From: Whalleya microplaca
Taxonomy: Eukaryota; Ascomycota; Sordariomycetes; Xylariales; Xylariaceae
Assembly: GCA_022497155.1 (NCBI GenBank)
Contig: MU385753.1
Span: forward strand, 248,001-312,000
Length of the DNA stretch: 64,000 nt
Reading direction: 5' to 3'
The notes beneath the pieces are model-generated. The model was not told where the DNA came from. It worked only from the letters and a program-made list of their open reading frames with translations, and ran no database searches. Below, one piece after another: positions 12,628 to 25,100 of the stretch. Position 1 is the first letter of the stretch, and each line of letters starts with the position of its first letter. The position numbers were made by a program, and so were the translations under genes.

Positions 12628-13593
12628 TTACAGACCAAACCACGCCTCACTAGCCGTCAAGTTCGCAGGTACACTATGCCCGACACCCTGGGCATATATC
12701 CCCTGCACCGACTCCCCATAGTTACTCGTGGTATACCCCTGCAGCGGCGTATTCTCCTCGGTACTCGTGGCCTCCTGTCCCACCGCGAACACGCCAGTCC
12801 ACTGCTTGATCTCCTCCTGGTAGTTCTGCGGCGCGAGCGTGCTATCCACACTCCCATGCCAGATCTGCATCCTGGGCCTCGGCCCCTCGTACCCGGGATA
12901 CATATCCAGGACGACCTGCGCCCACGCGTCCGCGCTCGCCGTCGACTGCCCACCACTGCACGAGTTGTTCCACTGGTCGACGCCGCCCGCGGCGCTGACG
13001 AAGCACCCCGCCGCGACCCCGCTGTACAGCGACACGGCCGCGATCAGCTCCGGGTACGTGGCCGCCAGCACGTTGGACATCATGGCGCCCGAGCTGCCGC
13101 CGGTCACGTAGACGCGCGCCGGGTCGGCGCCGTACTCGGCGAGCGCGAACGCGATCATGTTCGCGATGGCGGCGCTGTCGCCGCCGCCGTCGTGGGAGAG
13201 GGATTGCTTGGAGGACACGTCCCAGCACGTGCCGCTGTTTGGTGATGATGGCCAGATCGTTATGTACCCCTTGCCGTCCGAGCCGGCCTTCCACGGGATC
13301 GCGCTGTTCTGGAAGTACGACTGCGCTGTCGATTGGCACGAGTGGATCACGACCACGAGCGGCGGGTTTTCTACTACGTTGTCGGGCTTGTAGACGTACC
13401 TATGTTTTGTCGATTGTTAGTTGGGAATTCTTGGGGGGCCTGACTAGTTGATACATTGCGAATGTGGGGAAAGGAGGAAGTCTCACATCTGCGCCTTGGA
13501 AGTGGCGTTGTTATTGTAATCCTGGACCTGCGTGAGCGAGGCACCGAAGGCCATAGTGGCCATGAGGCCCGACGTGAGGACGGTGGACAACAT
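12628..13593 (-). CDS. Secreted acetylxylan esterase, carbohydrate esterase family 1 (PHB-depolymerase type fold)
   Basis: Predicted extracellular alpha/beta-hydrolase that removes acetyl groups from xylan. Exons 13487-13593 and 12628-13399 (minus strand) give 292 aa, near the usual 300 for fungal AxeA-type enzymes. The N-terminus MLSTVLTSGLMATMAFGA is a plausible signal peptide. The nucleophile elbow GGSSG places Ser138; the likely partners are Asp221 (WHGSVDS) and His277 (GVGHSVP). The sequence VVVIHSCQSTAQSYF supplies the oxyanion region. No carbohydrate-binding module is attached at either end, unlike some related enzymes. A feruloyl esterase in the same family is the main alternative. 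The intron 13400-13486 splits the codon for Met36. Confidence 0.9.
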
Positions 13594-15811
13594 GATGCTA
13601 CTAGTTCGATGATTGGGAGTAAGTTGGATTATATAAAGGAGACGTGAATTTATCTACGGGTTCAAGTCTGAGACACGATGCTCAACTTAGCTAGAATATA
13701 TAGTCACAACACACAGATCTAGCTTCCAAGACCATCTTATTATATATATACAACTCCATCTACCTCCCTACTATATACCTAGCCAACCTAGCCAACCTAG
13801 CTCACGGAAATTAATCAAGCAAAAAAAGCTTCGCCTTCTTTCCCCGCATCCTACACATCTAACCTGCCCCTGGATCCAATCTATCGCCGCACATTACCGA
13901 CTTACTTACCCACGTGGCGCCACCGGGCCATTACGTAGCAACCTCGAGAACAGACAGCTAAAACTAAGACATCAAGAGCGCGCCAGCGACGAAGTGCCGG
14001 TGTCCAAGCTCCTCGCGCCGCTGGTGACATGCCGCCGGCTAAAGTGGGCAGATCGCGGCCCCTGGACCGGGGAGGGGGCGTCTGATTGGTCGGGGGTGGA
14101 GATCGCTCTCGTGATGTCTGTATAGGGGATTCGGAGGTCATCTGGGAAAGTATTGTTGTGCTTTTGGAGCTTGGTTTACTCCAGGCATTGTCATTGCTGC
14201 GGTTGTCGTTAAGGATCTGGGTGGTTTTGTGGTTAATATAAGAAGCATTGAACTCGGTACGAAGTATTTGGTGTGCTTTACTTGATAAGCGAGGGGAGTC
14301 TCGTAAGGGTTATTCGATTTGGCACAGCTATACATCTACCTACTATGCTACGCCAAGAGGCTTCGATCTGATCAAGGCGTAATTTAGTATTAGGTAGACG
14401 TGTCGGTGTCTGTATATATCTAGTTGATTGAACAATTACGAGAAAACTTTTTTCCGTATGAAACATCAAGTCTCACCTGCTGACCTACTGGGTTACCTTT
14501 TTCTGCAATCTTGCGATAGAGCGACTTCTTTGAATAAGATCAGGAATGACTCGCAGCCAGGGGAAGCTGTTTCAATAATATATACCCATGCAAGTTGACT
14601 GACAACAAACACCCGCTGCCAGAGTTAATAACCAGCATACCAAGTGGAAGAAGACGTGAACCAAAGCCCACATATATGATCCAAATGAGCGCACCCTAAA
14701 AGCAAGCAAAAGAGAATTTTCAATGGAATGAATACCAAGGAGAAAAGAAAGAGGTGCTGGCCAGCGAAGAAATCGAACCTCCAGGTCTAAGAATACCTTG
14801 TACCGGTATCTATAAAGATGCTTCGCTAGGCCATCCCAATCCAGCCACTAGATGCGAGGTGGACTTCGGTTTATGTATGCTGGACCCGAAGCCTGTTTGT
14901 CCGGTGTGGATGGGATGGAGCGATGGGATGATAGATAAGCTGGCGTAAGACTTGCGTAAATGCGGCTGGTGAACTCTATTCGACACGGGGAGGCCTCATC
15001 TCCCTACGTCCATTTCCTATCGTAAGCAAATCAACGCGTCTTGTTTAGTTAGCAAGTACTTGACCAAATCCAGGTGCTAAATAGGTATGCATTAAACCTA
15101 GGAAAGGGGGAGGAGTGCCCTGCAAACAATACGAATCATCTAACATGCTATCCATTACCTATGGCTTGCCATGTACGAAACGGGTATTCTAGACACTGCA
15201 AAGCTACACAAGGTTATGTACCCTATTGCGTTGAAATGTGAGGAAGAGCCTATGGACCAGCGTGGCTAGCATTAGTTAGTAATAGAGCCTGGCGATGTCA
15301 CTCAGCAAGCTAGAGCACAGATCGTCAGTCGAACCAACGGCGCGGGTGTGTGTCAAATGATTCCTATGGAGTCGAGCCTATGTATTATTCCTGGAGATTT
15401 CCGGGGGCCGTTTTGTGGACAGCCGTCTAATTCTGACTCGATTCCATCGCACAACATGGTTCTACCATTTTCGGTCGAAGCAGTTGATATTCTTACCTAT
15501 CTCATAAGAGATCAGGTGTAGTCCGAACATGGGAAGTTGGGGGTTCATCGTGAATTTGCTTCACAGGCCACCGTGCTTCAACACGTGTCTGGGCCGAGAT
15601 GTCGCAGCAATATATAGGATGGCCTATAATTCTTAAACAAAGTCGTTGATACAAGGTCGACCTACTCAAACACAGTAGATGCTAGTAGCATGGCCCTGCG
15701 AATTGCAGTGCCTGCTTGTACGTCCTATGATGTGAGGGACGAGCAGAGTCAAGAGGCCGCGCAAGACTCGAGACTCAAATGCTCGGCTCAAATCAAAGGT
15801 TCCGAATATGA
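13594..15811. other. 2.2-kb gene-free spacer
   Basis: Upstream of the esterase gene and downstream of the CCCH gene. Sequence is of mixed composition with TA-rich runs near 13,740. Open frames are short and show no family features. A tRNA-like fold near 14,755-14,830 was examined and rejected. Confidence 0.5.
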
Positions 15812-17554
15812 TCAAGATTCGGAGGTTCTAGGGGTCTTGAACTTAGTTCCGGGCGGATGCTCGTCAACTCGAAACTTGCAGTATGGATGTGTGCATATGC
15901 CATTGACAACGCTAGGACACTGTGCTAGTTAGTACCCGGCTATAAAGTCGCCCGATAACCGGTAGAGGGGAATACTAAAGATTGCAAGACGGAGGCAGAC
16001 CAGATTCTATGAGACTTACATGATGACCATAAATGCAGTTATCCATTTCGCAGTCCTGTCCATTGGTGCAAGGGTTCAGACGGGCGAGCAAGGCAATGGC
16101 ATTCTTCTCGTCCTTAGACGGACTATAGCCATGCTCGAAGCAACATTCATCACCCTTTGAGCAAGGTCCACGTAAGTAATGGTTGTTGCAAAGTTTGTTG
16201 CTTTCCTTCCGTTTCTTGATGTTATCCAGAACAGTCTGGATGACAGGTATAGGAGGATCTAGCCCACGAGGTCCTGGATTCCACCGAGGTTGCTTGGCGA
16301 CACGGACTGGGGTGCTTGTACTCTTCGGGGCTATGGGAAGCGTAATCTGAGGAGGTGGACTAGCCCGTTGAGTGACAGATGCATACGACATGGCAGGACT
16401 GACGACCGGAGCCGACGAGATCGCATGCACCTCATTAATCTGACCCGGGGCTCTGACGATGAGCTTCTCGTTCCGGAAGATATCCTTGAAAGGGATAATG
16501 GCAACGCCAGTAGATACGATACCCGGGACTGTAGGGCAACCCTCCAGCACGGCAATGCGTTGTCTAGTGTTGGCATTACGCATGATAGGCTCCAGTAAAG
16601 GAGCATAGCGAGCATCATGGGAGACGCCTAAAAGTATCAGTTTGCAATTGTAGTTTTGCAAGTGAAACTTCGTAGCTTCTATTCATGCAATTAGAAAAAC
16701 AACCGCAACCAGCAAGCAAGCAAGCAAGCAAGCAAGCCGTAAGGAGGAAGACTTACCGCGAATCTTGAAATCAGTCCGCTCTCTGCCCTTGCCAACATCC
16801 ACAAAGTCGAAAGACGCTCTTGCTTGGTTAAAACCCGTCACAAAATCGCGGAGAGGGATGTCGCTATCTATGAAGCCATCCCGCTGCATAGCCTTGCTTA
16901 GGCCGGACACATTGGCCACAACCTTGGTGATAACCTCGATATCATCTGTGTCATCGTACTGCTTAACGAGGGTTTGGTAAAGCTGACTAGCAGCCTTTCT
17001 TCCTCCCTCGAGGCCTTGCTTGACGAAGTGGTCTTTGAACTAAAATAGTGAACGAGATTAGTACGATAAGAAGAAAGCAAGAGATACCCAGTCGAATATG
17101 GAGGGGACTTACAAGTAGACCGTCACCGTCGATCAAGATTAGGACGTAGGGAATGCAGGTCTAGCAGCATGTCTTATTAGTCTTGCGATGTCTTAGGAAG
17201 GAGGGGTATTTTAAACATCGAAGTACCTTCAAGTCATCATGATCCTGCGGAGCACCGCCTGCACGAGCCTCGGCTTCCCGCAGGCGTTGTTGAAGGTCTC
17301 GTCTCGATTTCGCCGCATCGTCCAAATCTAAGCGCACCTGGCTCAACTGCTGGCGTAGAAGGCTGTTCTGGCTCTCTACGCGTTCGGCATAAAGCAAAAG
17401 ATCCTAGCAAGAAGCGACATATTGGTCAGACCCCCCATCCTGGAAGACATGAAAAGTGAATCGTGGATACCTTGATAAACTCATGAGTAGTGTCTCGCTG
17501 GACCTCGTATGTATGGTATCGTTCGACAAACGCCATAAGGCCTCCTCCCGCCAT
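15812..17554 (-). CDS. CCCH-type zinc-finger protein with N-terminal coiled coil (fungal DUF7923-like family)
   Basis: Six exons on the minus strand (17471-17554, 17227-17403, 17113-17160, 16757-17039, 16020-16678, 15812-15919) join exactly to 452 aa. Residues about 29-87 are a Glu/Gln/Arg-rich coiled coil. Residues 104-360 form a conserved globular domain including LILIDGDGLL, FVDVGKGRERTDFKIR and CKLILLGVSHDARYAP. Three zinc fingers end the protein: C-x8-C-x5-C-x3-H at Cys361-His380, C-x5-C-x4-C-x3-H at Cys401-His416, and a third beginning at Cys418. The third is encoded by the last exon, reached through a 100-nt intron with a GTAAGT donor and a TACTAAC branch site 8 nt before the acceptor. 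The globular part looks like a nucleotide-binding fold, so RNA binding is likely but not shown. The family number is from memory. Confidence 0.87.
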
Positions 17555-20120
17555 GTTGTACTTTGAGTTCGCCAGCTCAAGAGACTCGATAAGTGAGCTA
17601 GAATTTACACTAGTTTTTGGAAGCTACCGGGCAATGGATGCATGCGAGACGGCGAAAGAAGGTATCTCGAGCCAGAGGTCGGCGACAAAAGACGAGAACA
17701 GCTTGGACAGTGGGTTGGCCAAATAGGCCGTAGGGCAGAATCGATCGAGGTTGGGGCTTGGAGTGCAGAATATTGCATGTAGCCACTGTTTGCCAATTAC
17801 GGCGTGTTGATTGATTGCTGAGTGCCGGGCAGGTTCAGGTTGGTCGCCGCTTGGATATCGGACTGTGTGATTGCTGCTCTGATGTAGGTAGTGATGTATT
17901 TGCATGTAAATTGGATGGAGATCAGGTTGGATGCAGACTGTATGACAGTAGACCCTACAGAAAAGAAAGAAAGGATTTATATGGATACTAAGAGGAACAT
18001 CTCCCAATAGCCGAGAAGAGCGGTCCTGTCCAGTCTTGTGAAGATGGAAAAGAGAGCTCCAAGATCAGATTGATGGTCTTGTCTAGAAGTGAATGTTGAT
18101 CTGGGATGAAAGCTGTAAAAATAAAATGGACCCTGCCTTTCTGCCCCTGCCTTTCTGCCCCTGCCCATTGCTTACCCCCAGCTGCCCCCCTGTAGCGCGC
18201 CAGAATCTGAAAATCCGGGGGTGGTTTGAGGCCCCCACTAGTCAATTTAGCTACATGTACAATAGGAATCGGCGTCAGGCCGCTAGGGCCAGGGCCAGGG
18301 CTGCCCATTTTAGAGCACGAGCTTCATTGGTGAATTTGGTGTCAGATATCCTTGGAGCCTTAGGTGGATCTTACTATTTACTAGGAGGAAGGTACGGAGT
18401 ATGAGGTCGGAGTATGTACTTTGTACCTCTTAGGGCTGCTAGGTATGTGATGCTTCCCTGCCCTGCCTGCCAGGTCTGGATCAGGGATCAGGGGCGCTCG
18501 ACAATGGGAACATATCGCAGAAAAGGGGTTCTCTTGAGCGAATAGCTAGCAAATGGCTTGAGACATTTCTTCACGAACGATGCAATGATACATACGTAGT
18601 ACCCACTGCATGCATCTCAACTGCTCGCCACATGTCAAGGTTCACGCTTTCATTAATGCTCGAATAAGCACCAGCATCCAACGCCAACATCCAATACCAA
18701 CAACACCAACAACGGCTATGCTTGCCTCCCACAGGCAAGCGTCCAAGGCACACCCGCATTCTTTGACGAATCTCAGGAGCCAATCGCTATCCAGGTCCAT
18801 ACACCAAGTTGAGCAAGCTTTGCTTAGCGCGTGAGGTTAGGGGCTGCTCTACCATAGCCGAGTGAATGTACACGTTATCTTGGCATCAGCACTTTGTATG
18901 TAGTATGTCTCTTCCATACTGTTCTTGTCATCTGCACACAGCCATCAATACGAAGCCGACTGCCGTCCATCACCATGCATGATCATCAATATATCTTAGT
19001 TGTACGCACGTATACATATAGCACATAAGGCAGACTTCTGCATCAGATTGCCTCGTCATTTCTCATCTGTCGTACATGATGTAGGCTTTCAGCAGCGAAT
19101 CATCAAACATCCGCATTTGTAGATAATCCTTTCCAACCGTCACACTTTTCTTCAGCCAACCCTGCTAAAGACGGCGTAGTTGCTCATCTTCCAAGCAGTT
19201 CAAGTCTGGCCAAGCCGGTAACACAGACGTCTTGGTTTTTGAGGCCAGCCAGCAAACAAAGTTCTAGTTCAGCCTTAATTAAGGAAGTACTTACCTGAAT
19301 GACTCTTCGATTCCAACTGTCTGCAGGTTCATGTGACCAACACCGACTTATGCCAGCAGCCTCACTCATGAGGATATCTCAAGGCGACGATCCACACCTG
19401 GTACCTAATACAGAGGCGAAGGGCTATGTAGACTATTGGAAACTTATGTCCATTCTAGGTAGGACAAAATGAATACTTCTACGTCTTTTATGTCCAATGC
19501 TTTGGTCTTGAAACGACCGGCCTGCCTGTCCCGGTAGAAGGATATTCCACTACTAGGACTATCAGTCCCAACTTTAGTAGAAGACCACCAGAACTCCTGT
19601 TCTCTATCACACAACCTCTATAGACTTTAGTCCATATCTAGTATAATCAATTTTCCAACCTGGTATCAGCAGATACATCGGCATTCAGTTTCGTTCTACA
19701 ATTGCTCAAGCTCCTGGTGATCATGTAGTCTTATGCCGAAATCGGATATAATCTCAGAACGATTTAAACAACAAATGCTTTAACAAGATGCTCATGGCAA
19801 TATACATGTGACATAATATACTCGAGCATTCGTCGTCTTGTTGATAACTACTAGGATCAAGCAATAATGCTAATGCCTGTCAGATATTACTGCGAGTAGC
19901 GCCTTATATACTCCGTGATAGGATGGTACTGCCGAGGCTTTTTGGTTTACACTCTCTCCAAATATGACAGTTGAATTATCAATTTTATCAACGTATATAA
20001 GTGATGCCATTTCCGGTCAGAGACATACCGACTGTATCATGACATTTCGTTATCCTTATCTTCTTAATGCTACACACATGGAGTTATAGTCCAGTCTCGA
20101 AGCAATACTCGATGCAACAC
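17555..20120. other. 2.6-kb gene-poor spacer at the edge of the core region
   Basis: No conserved coding region was found on either strand. The first few hundred bases should hold the promoter of the minus-strand CCCH gene. From about 18.4 kb on, composition becomes more AT-rich and short repeats rise, marking the transition to the accessory part of the window. Confidence 0.45.
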
Positions 20121-20618
20121 CGACGTGGTTAAAAGCACGGTGAAATCGGTTAAAACTATGGTGGTCTAAGCTTCAAAATCTAAGTATAGTAAGATAGTGG
20201 ATATACCTACGCCGCAGTACATTTCCTCAACTAATGGATGTACTATTGCTAATTCTCACAACCATCTATTTCTAAGTGCAGCCGATCTTACTGATAGTAA
20301 CCAAGGTAATAAAAAGCTCTGGTTCCTTTAAAATTACAACACAATTCAAGCGCACACGTTCTCTTATCTTATCTAATCTAATCGAATCTAACTCTTAAGA
20401 GGTTCGGAGGTATCGAAATCATATGTAGTATAAAAGTCGGTAAATTTAGCTATAGTAAGTAATACTCTTAAGCAAAGAGCAGCAAGTGTTACAATTAGGG
20501 ACTTCCAATAGAAAAGGTACATCCGTTTATTAGTCAAAAGTATTGCGGCGCTAGGTAGCTAGTCTAAGCATCGACCACTGTGGTTTTAACCGATTTCACC
20601 GTGCTTTTAACCACGTCG
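20121..20618. mobile_element. MITE-like element 1 (498 bp) with long terminal inverted repeats
   Basis: The ends are perfect inverted repeats of 36 bp, starting CGACGTGGTTAAAAGCACGG, with a further imperfect dozen bases differing mostly by C/T and G/A transitions. The element is flanked by a 9-bp direct repeat, ATGCAACAC (20112-20120) and ATGCAATAC (20619-20627), with a single C/T difference; that size fits a Mutator-like target duplication. The interior has no coding capacity, so it would depend on a transposase in trans. The end sequence is related to that of element 2 at 22514-22987. Confidence 0.85.
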
Positions 20619-20627
20619 ATGCAATAC

Positions 20628-22197
20628 CGTAGACGCCTCAATCCAAATATATCGATAACGAAACATTTGATAAGTCATCGTACTGCTTGCGATTATAGCT
20701 TGGAGCATGTCCAGCAATACCTTACGAAACTCCAATCTCGTAATTCAAACTTCCCTCTTCTTGAAACCTCAATCGCGTAATATTTATATGTAAGAACTCC
20801 TACGACATCCCCAGCAATTCACACAGTAGCTTCCTGTCATCCTCAATATTTCGCTCCAGAAACCTCTCTGAATACGAGGTTGCGTGTCATGTTATTATGC
20901 TCTGCGCAACCAAACTTAGCCCCCATGTCCCGTCACATCGCATCCTATCCCACCCTAACCTAGCCTACACAGAGACATTTGTTAAAGAAAGCCTCCAATA
21001 CCTAATTCGCCGCCATATCAACCACTTACACCAGCCCTTTCACCCCCATCCCAGCCAGAGATGACGGCGATAGACATGCCAAGCTCAGAATAGCCAGCGG
21101 TCCCATCAATCCCAAGGGAAAATTGACTCGAATCAATTGTGTATGATCTGTTCAATTGAGCCAAGAACTGGTACAGTGCAAGGCGCATAGTAGCATCGTG
21201 TATATAATAAGCCATCTGCCACTCTCTAGAATAGCTGAACCTCAAGTCAATCTAAGTCTCATTAACCCTGTATTTCAACATTAACCCCCCCCCCCCCCCC
21301 CCCTCCCCCAACAATTCACCGAAATCAATTATGACTATGTGAAAAATTGATGCCTTTTCATTTATTTTTGAGGTTATTTTTCCTTATATAAGCCACCTAT
21401 TGTAACAACTACCTGAAGTTTTTTTGGTACTTGTTACCTAATAATTACTATCACATCCATGAGCCTCACCTAACAGATTTACTATGCCAGGGGGTTCCGG
21501 AGTACCTAATTCAGGAGGTAACATAGTGGGCGACTACGTAACCAAGTCAAGTCACGTTAAAGCTAAAAACTGATTAAATTGATACAACGGGACCGCCGAG
21601 AATAGGTGCCTCAGATGCACGGCGATCAGCCCAGCCGCAAACACACTACCCGCGGCCTTCGGCCTTCGGGACGGCCGTGTGCCACGGCCGAGCACGGCGT
21701 CGAAGTCGGACGCGGAGATAAAGCAGTCGCCGTCATCCCTATCGTGCTTTCCACCACGTTCAGCCCGCCTCCCGCGCCTCAGAGCTTCCGCTTGGCGAGC
21801 CCCACCCGCGCCGGCGGGTGTACCGGGCCCTTGAACGGGACGTCGTAGCCGTGATATCGCCCAGTGAGTTAATAAGGCGAGTAAGGTCCGCTCGTTTCTG
21901 CCTAAGTGAAAAGAAGTCCAAATTCGGGGGTTTGTTTCCAGCATTTTGGAAGTCTGCTAAACCGGTTGGGAGGTTCTTTTCTATTTATTTTGTGGTTGGT
22001 GGAGGGGCTTCTGCCTTCTTACATTCATTCACTTCCTTCTATTATCGCGAGAAAACCAAGTCTAGCTATGCAGCCAAGCCAAGTCTTATTTGATGACGTT
22101 CGACTTGAGTTTAATGTTTCAAGTTGTTATTTGCTTGTAACAGTCTTTGAAGCACCTTTATTTCTATATCCTGGACATATGGGAACTGTAGTATCTG
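20628..22197. other. 1.6-kb gene-free stretch with a poly-C run and a GC-rich patch
   Basis: Contains a run of more than 15 C residues near 21,285-21,303 in otherwise AT-rich sequence. A patch at about 21,590-21,850 is strikingly GC- and CpG-rich and may be a remnant of an old gene. No frame in it gives a recognised domain. Confidence 0.45.
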
Positions 22198-25100
22198 CTA
22201 CGGCCTGGGAGCAATCCATCCAACCAAACACGTCTGTAGATTTAGGAAGTAATAGTAGAGATCGAAAGTTGGTAGTCTTCTTGTTGTGCAAGTCACCGCG
22301 TTCCTCTGTTGAGAATGTCCATGAGTTCCTACCCTTATATTAGTCGAGACTGCCTCACGCACGCATGGTAAACAAACCTCCGTATTGGTGTCTGCGTCCT
22401 TGCGGGCGGATGGATCTAATGAGATTCTAGCCAGCAGGCTCTTCTTCCGCTGGATTGCGACTATGTTCTACACTACTTAGCACGTAAGTCTAAAGTTCCG
22501 CTGCAGGGAACTTCGAAGTGGCTAAAATCACTGTGTTATTGGCTAAAGTCACTGTGTCAGCCTCAACAGGGATGATACCTGTGCCACGGTACATCTTCTA
22601 TAGCGAATAGATGTATATTATCTACCATCGTTCCTAATATGCTAACCTATTAACCTCTTCAGTAACGAAAATCCAATAACCCCATCCCACCGCTTCCCTT
22701 ACCCCCCTTTAGCTTATGGCGTGTTTGTTTAAAATAACTTAGAGCGTTATTAGGAAGGGAATTAAATCATTTGTATTCGGCTGTGTCATTCGGCTGCTTC
22801 CTAACTAAAGGTTTCATAAATCCAGTAAATTCGGCATTGGTGATAGCCTCAAGCATAGGTAGTGATGTGTTGTCGAAAAGAAAAGCTACTTCCATTCAGA
22901 AATTAAAAGTACTGTGGCGTAAGTATCAGCCCTGTTGAGGCTGACACAGTGACTTTAGCCAATAACACAGTGATTTTAGCCACTTCGGGGAACTTACCTC
23001 TTCGACAGTACGCCGCGTGATATACTTGAAGATTGTTACGCAGCGATCCTGGCCCATTCGAACAGCCCTGGCAATGGCTTGTTCCTCTACCGACGGGTTC
23101 CACTGCGGCTCGACGATGTGGACGCGACTTGCCGCAGTTAGAGTGAGTCTGGGTTTTGGTTAATAACAGTCTATCACTCCCGGAAAATGTGGGTTGGAAG
23201 TTGGAGGGGGGGGGGAGGGGAGGTGGGCGGAGAGGGGCGGTTTCCAACTCACCCAACTGCGCCCGTCCCAATGGAAATTATGAGGACGCACTGATTTGGG
23301 TCCTGGCAGAATTGGGAGAGAATGTGCTTTCGATCTGAGAAACTTGTGGACCCATTGATTTGAAGACATGGCACTCCATGTAGATTTAGAAGACCCTCCA
23401 GGATATTCATTGTAAGCCGGCAGGACGTGAAAACAAGGCTGCACAATTGTCAGTTTCTACTCATTGGTGACAACTAAGTAAGTCCGTAATAGTAATCACT
23501 AACTTCTTTTGCCCGGGAGGAGAGGCTTGGATATTGTATACAACTGCAGAGAGCTTGGATGAAGATCCAGAAGGAGTTATCAGACTCGAGACTGGGGATG
23601 AAAACGCTCGTGTAGCAGTCAGTGGGGACTGTGTCTCAGCATCTTCTCCTACGAGAGAACGCGAGCATTCGTGACATTCGTCAAAGGTGTCCGCATCTTC
23701 ACCGCAGCAGTATCGACACATAGGCTCCCCCTGAAGTGACGCCGCTCCCCTCCTCTTCCTCTTCTTCCCTTTAGAGTAAGGGGCAGACACCGGGGTTTCA
23801 TAACTTTCGAAAGTCCCGTGGTTACATAACCGGCGCAAATTCATGGTAGCGGCAAACAGGATACTATATTTCTTGAGTGCAGACTTCTCGTTAATTACCT
23901 CTTCGTAGTTTTTCTTGCAAGTTTCAAGAATTTCTTCATATTTCTTATCTTCTTCGATCGTCATATAAATTCTGACCTCTTTGACCTCGGATGGAGGGAG
24001 TGATAGTAGATCCGCTGTTCGACGTAGGAGTATGCTGCCAAGGAGAAGTCTCAAATTCCGAAATGGATCGGGAGAGCTCGAAGAAAGGTGGTCAATGATA
24101 TGTGTCTGGAAAAACGATGCCTCTGAAAAGGGGCGGAAACGCAGGAAATCAAGAAGTGACCGTAAGTCCTGTAATGAGTTTTGGATCGGAGTTCCAGTTA
24201 CACACCACCTTTTCAAAGCTGTGAGGTTACGTGCTACTTTAAACTGCTGCGAGGAGGTATTCCGAATCCAATGGGCTACCATTTGATAACTTAAAGACAA
24301 AAGACATGTTTAGAAATATCGTTACCTTCATCTAAAACAACTCGGTGCCACGCAAGATTCTGTAGCAGCTTTTTCGAAGCGTAGTCTGCGACCAATGTAT
24401 GATAGGTAGTCAAAACAACATCGTGATCCACGATGTCCTGAAAACATTTCGCACGGCCTGCACCGTGAAAAGTGGCAACGCGTAAAATATTTGGTCCCAG
24501 GTGCCTGATCATTAGCTGAGACGTTTTTGGCTGTCTTGAATTCACATAACTCACTTAGCGATCTCCGTTGCCCAGACTTCTAGCAGCTCTGAAATATGTG
24601 AGTGTCTGTCTAACAGAATGATATACGGTGAAACCTACGGGGAGAGGTGACAACAATTAGAGTCGCATTTGTAATTTGCAGACCAGTGTGATCGGAAATC
24701 GAATTGTAGTTCTCTTGCTTTGAACATACTATAGCACTGAGCATTGTTAGTGTTTTACCTAGGCCCATCATATCAGCAATGATGCCACCTCAGGCCATAT
24801 TTTCGCAAGTCTCGGGATATCTAATGTAACCACATCAGTTTTTTCGACACGTATATGAATTATGTGGTGTCACTTATGTCTATTAAGACCGTTTAAGTCT
24901 CGGAAGACGGAAGAGCTAATGTCCATATCTTCCCTGGTGAGAATAAAATTGACGCCTTCCTCTTGGTGACTGTAAATTTGTTAGGGAGTTAAACGATCAA
25001 GTCATAATTTTGTCTTATACCTTTTCAAGGGGGTGAGTATCTTCTTTTCAGCAACGGCAGCCTCGGGAACCTTGGCGTGTCTTGATTCTGTTTGTGCCTT

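Noticed and set aside
14755..14830. tRNA-like signal on the minus strand: TGGCCTAGCGA (A-box-like) and GGTTCGATTTC (B-box-like)
   Set aside because: A T-arm can be drawn, but there is no D-arm, the acceptor stem needs a bulge, and the only anticodon-type loop lacks the invariant U33. No cloverleaf results.
21552..21944. Minus-strand open frame of 130 aa in the GC-rich patch
   Set aside because: Composition is typical of a GC-rich chance frame; other frames look equally plausible and none matches a family.
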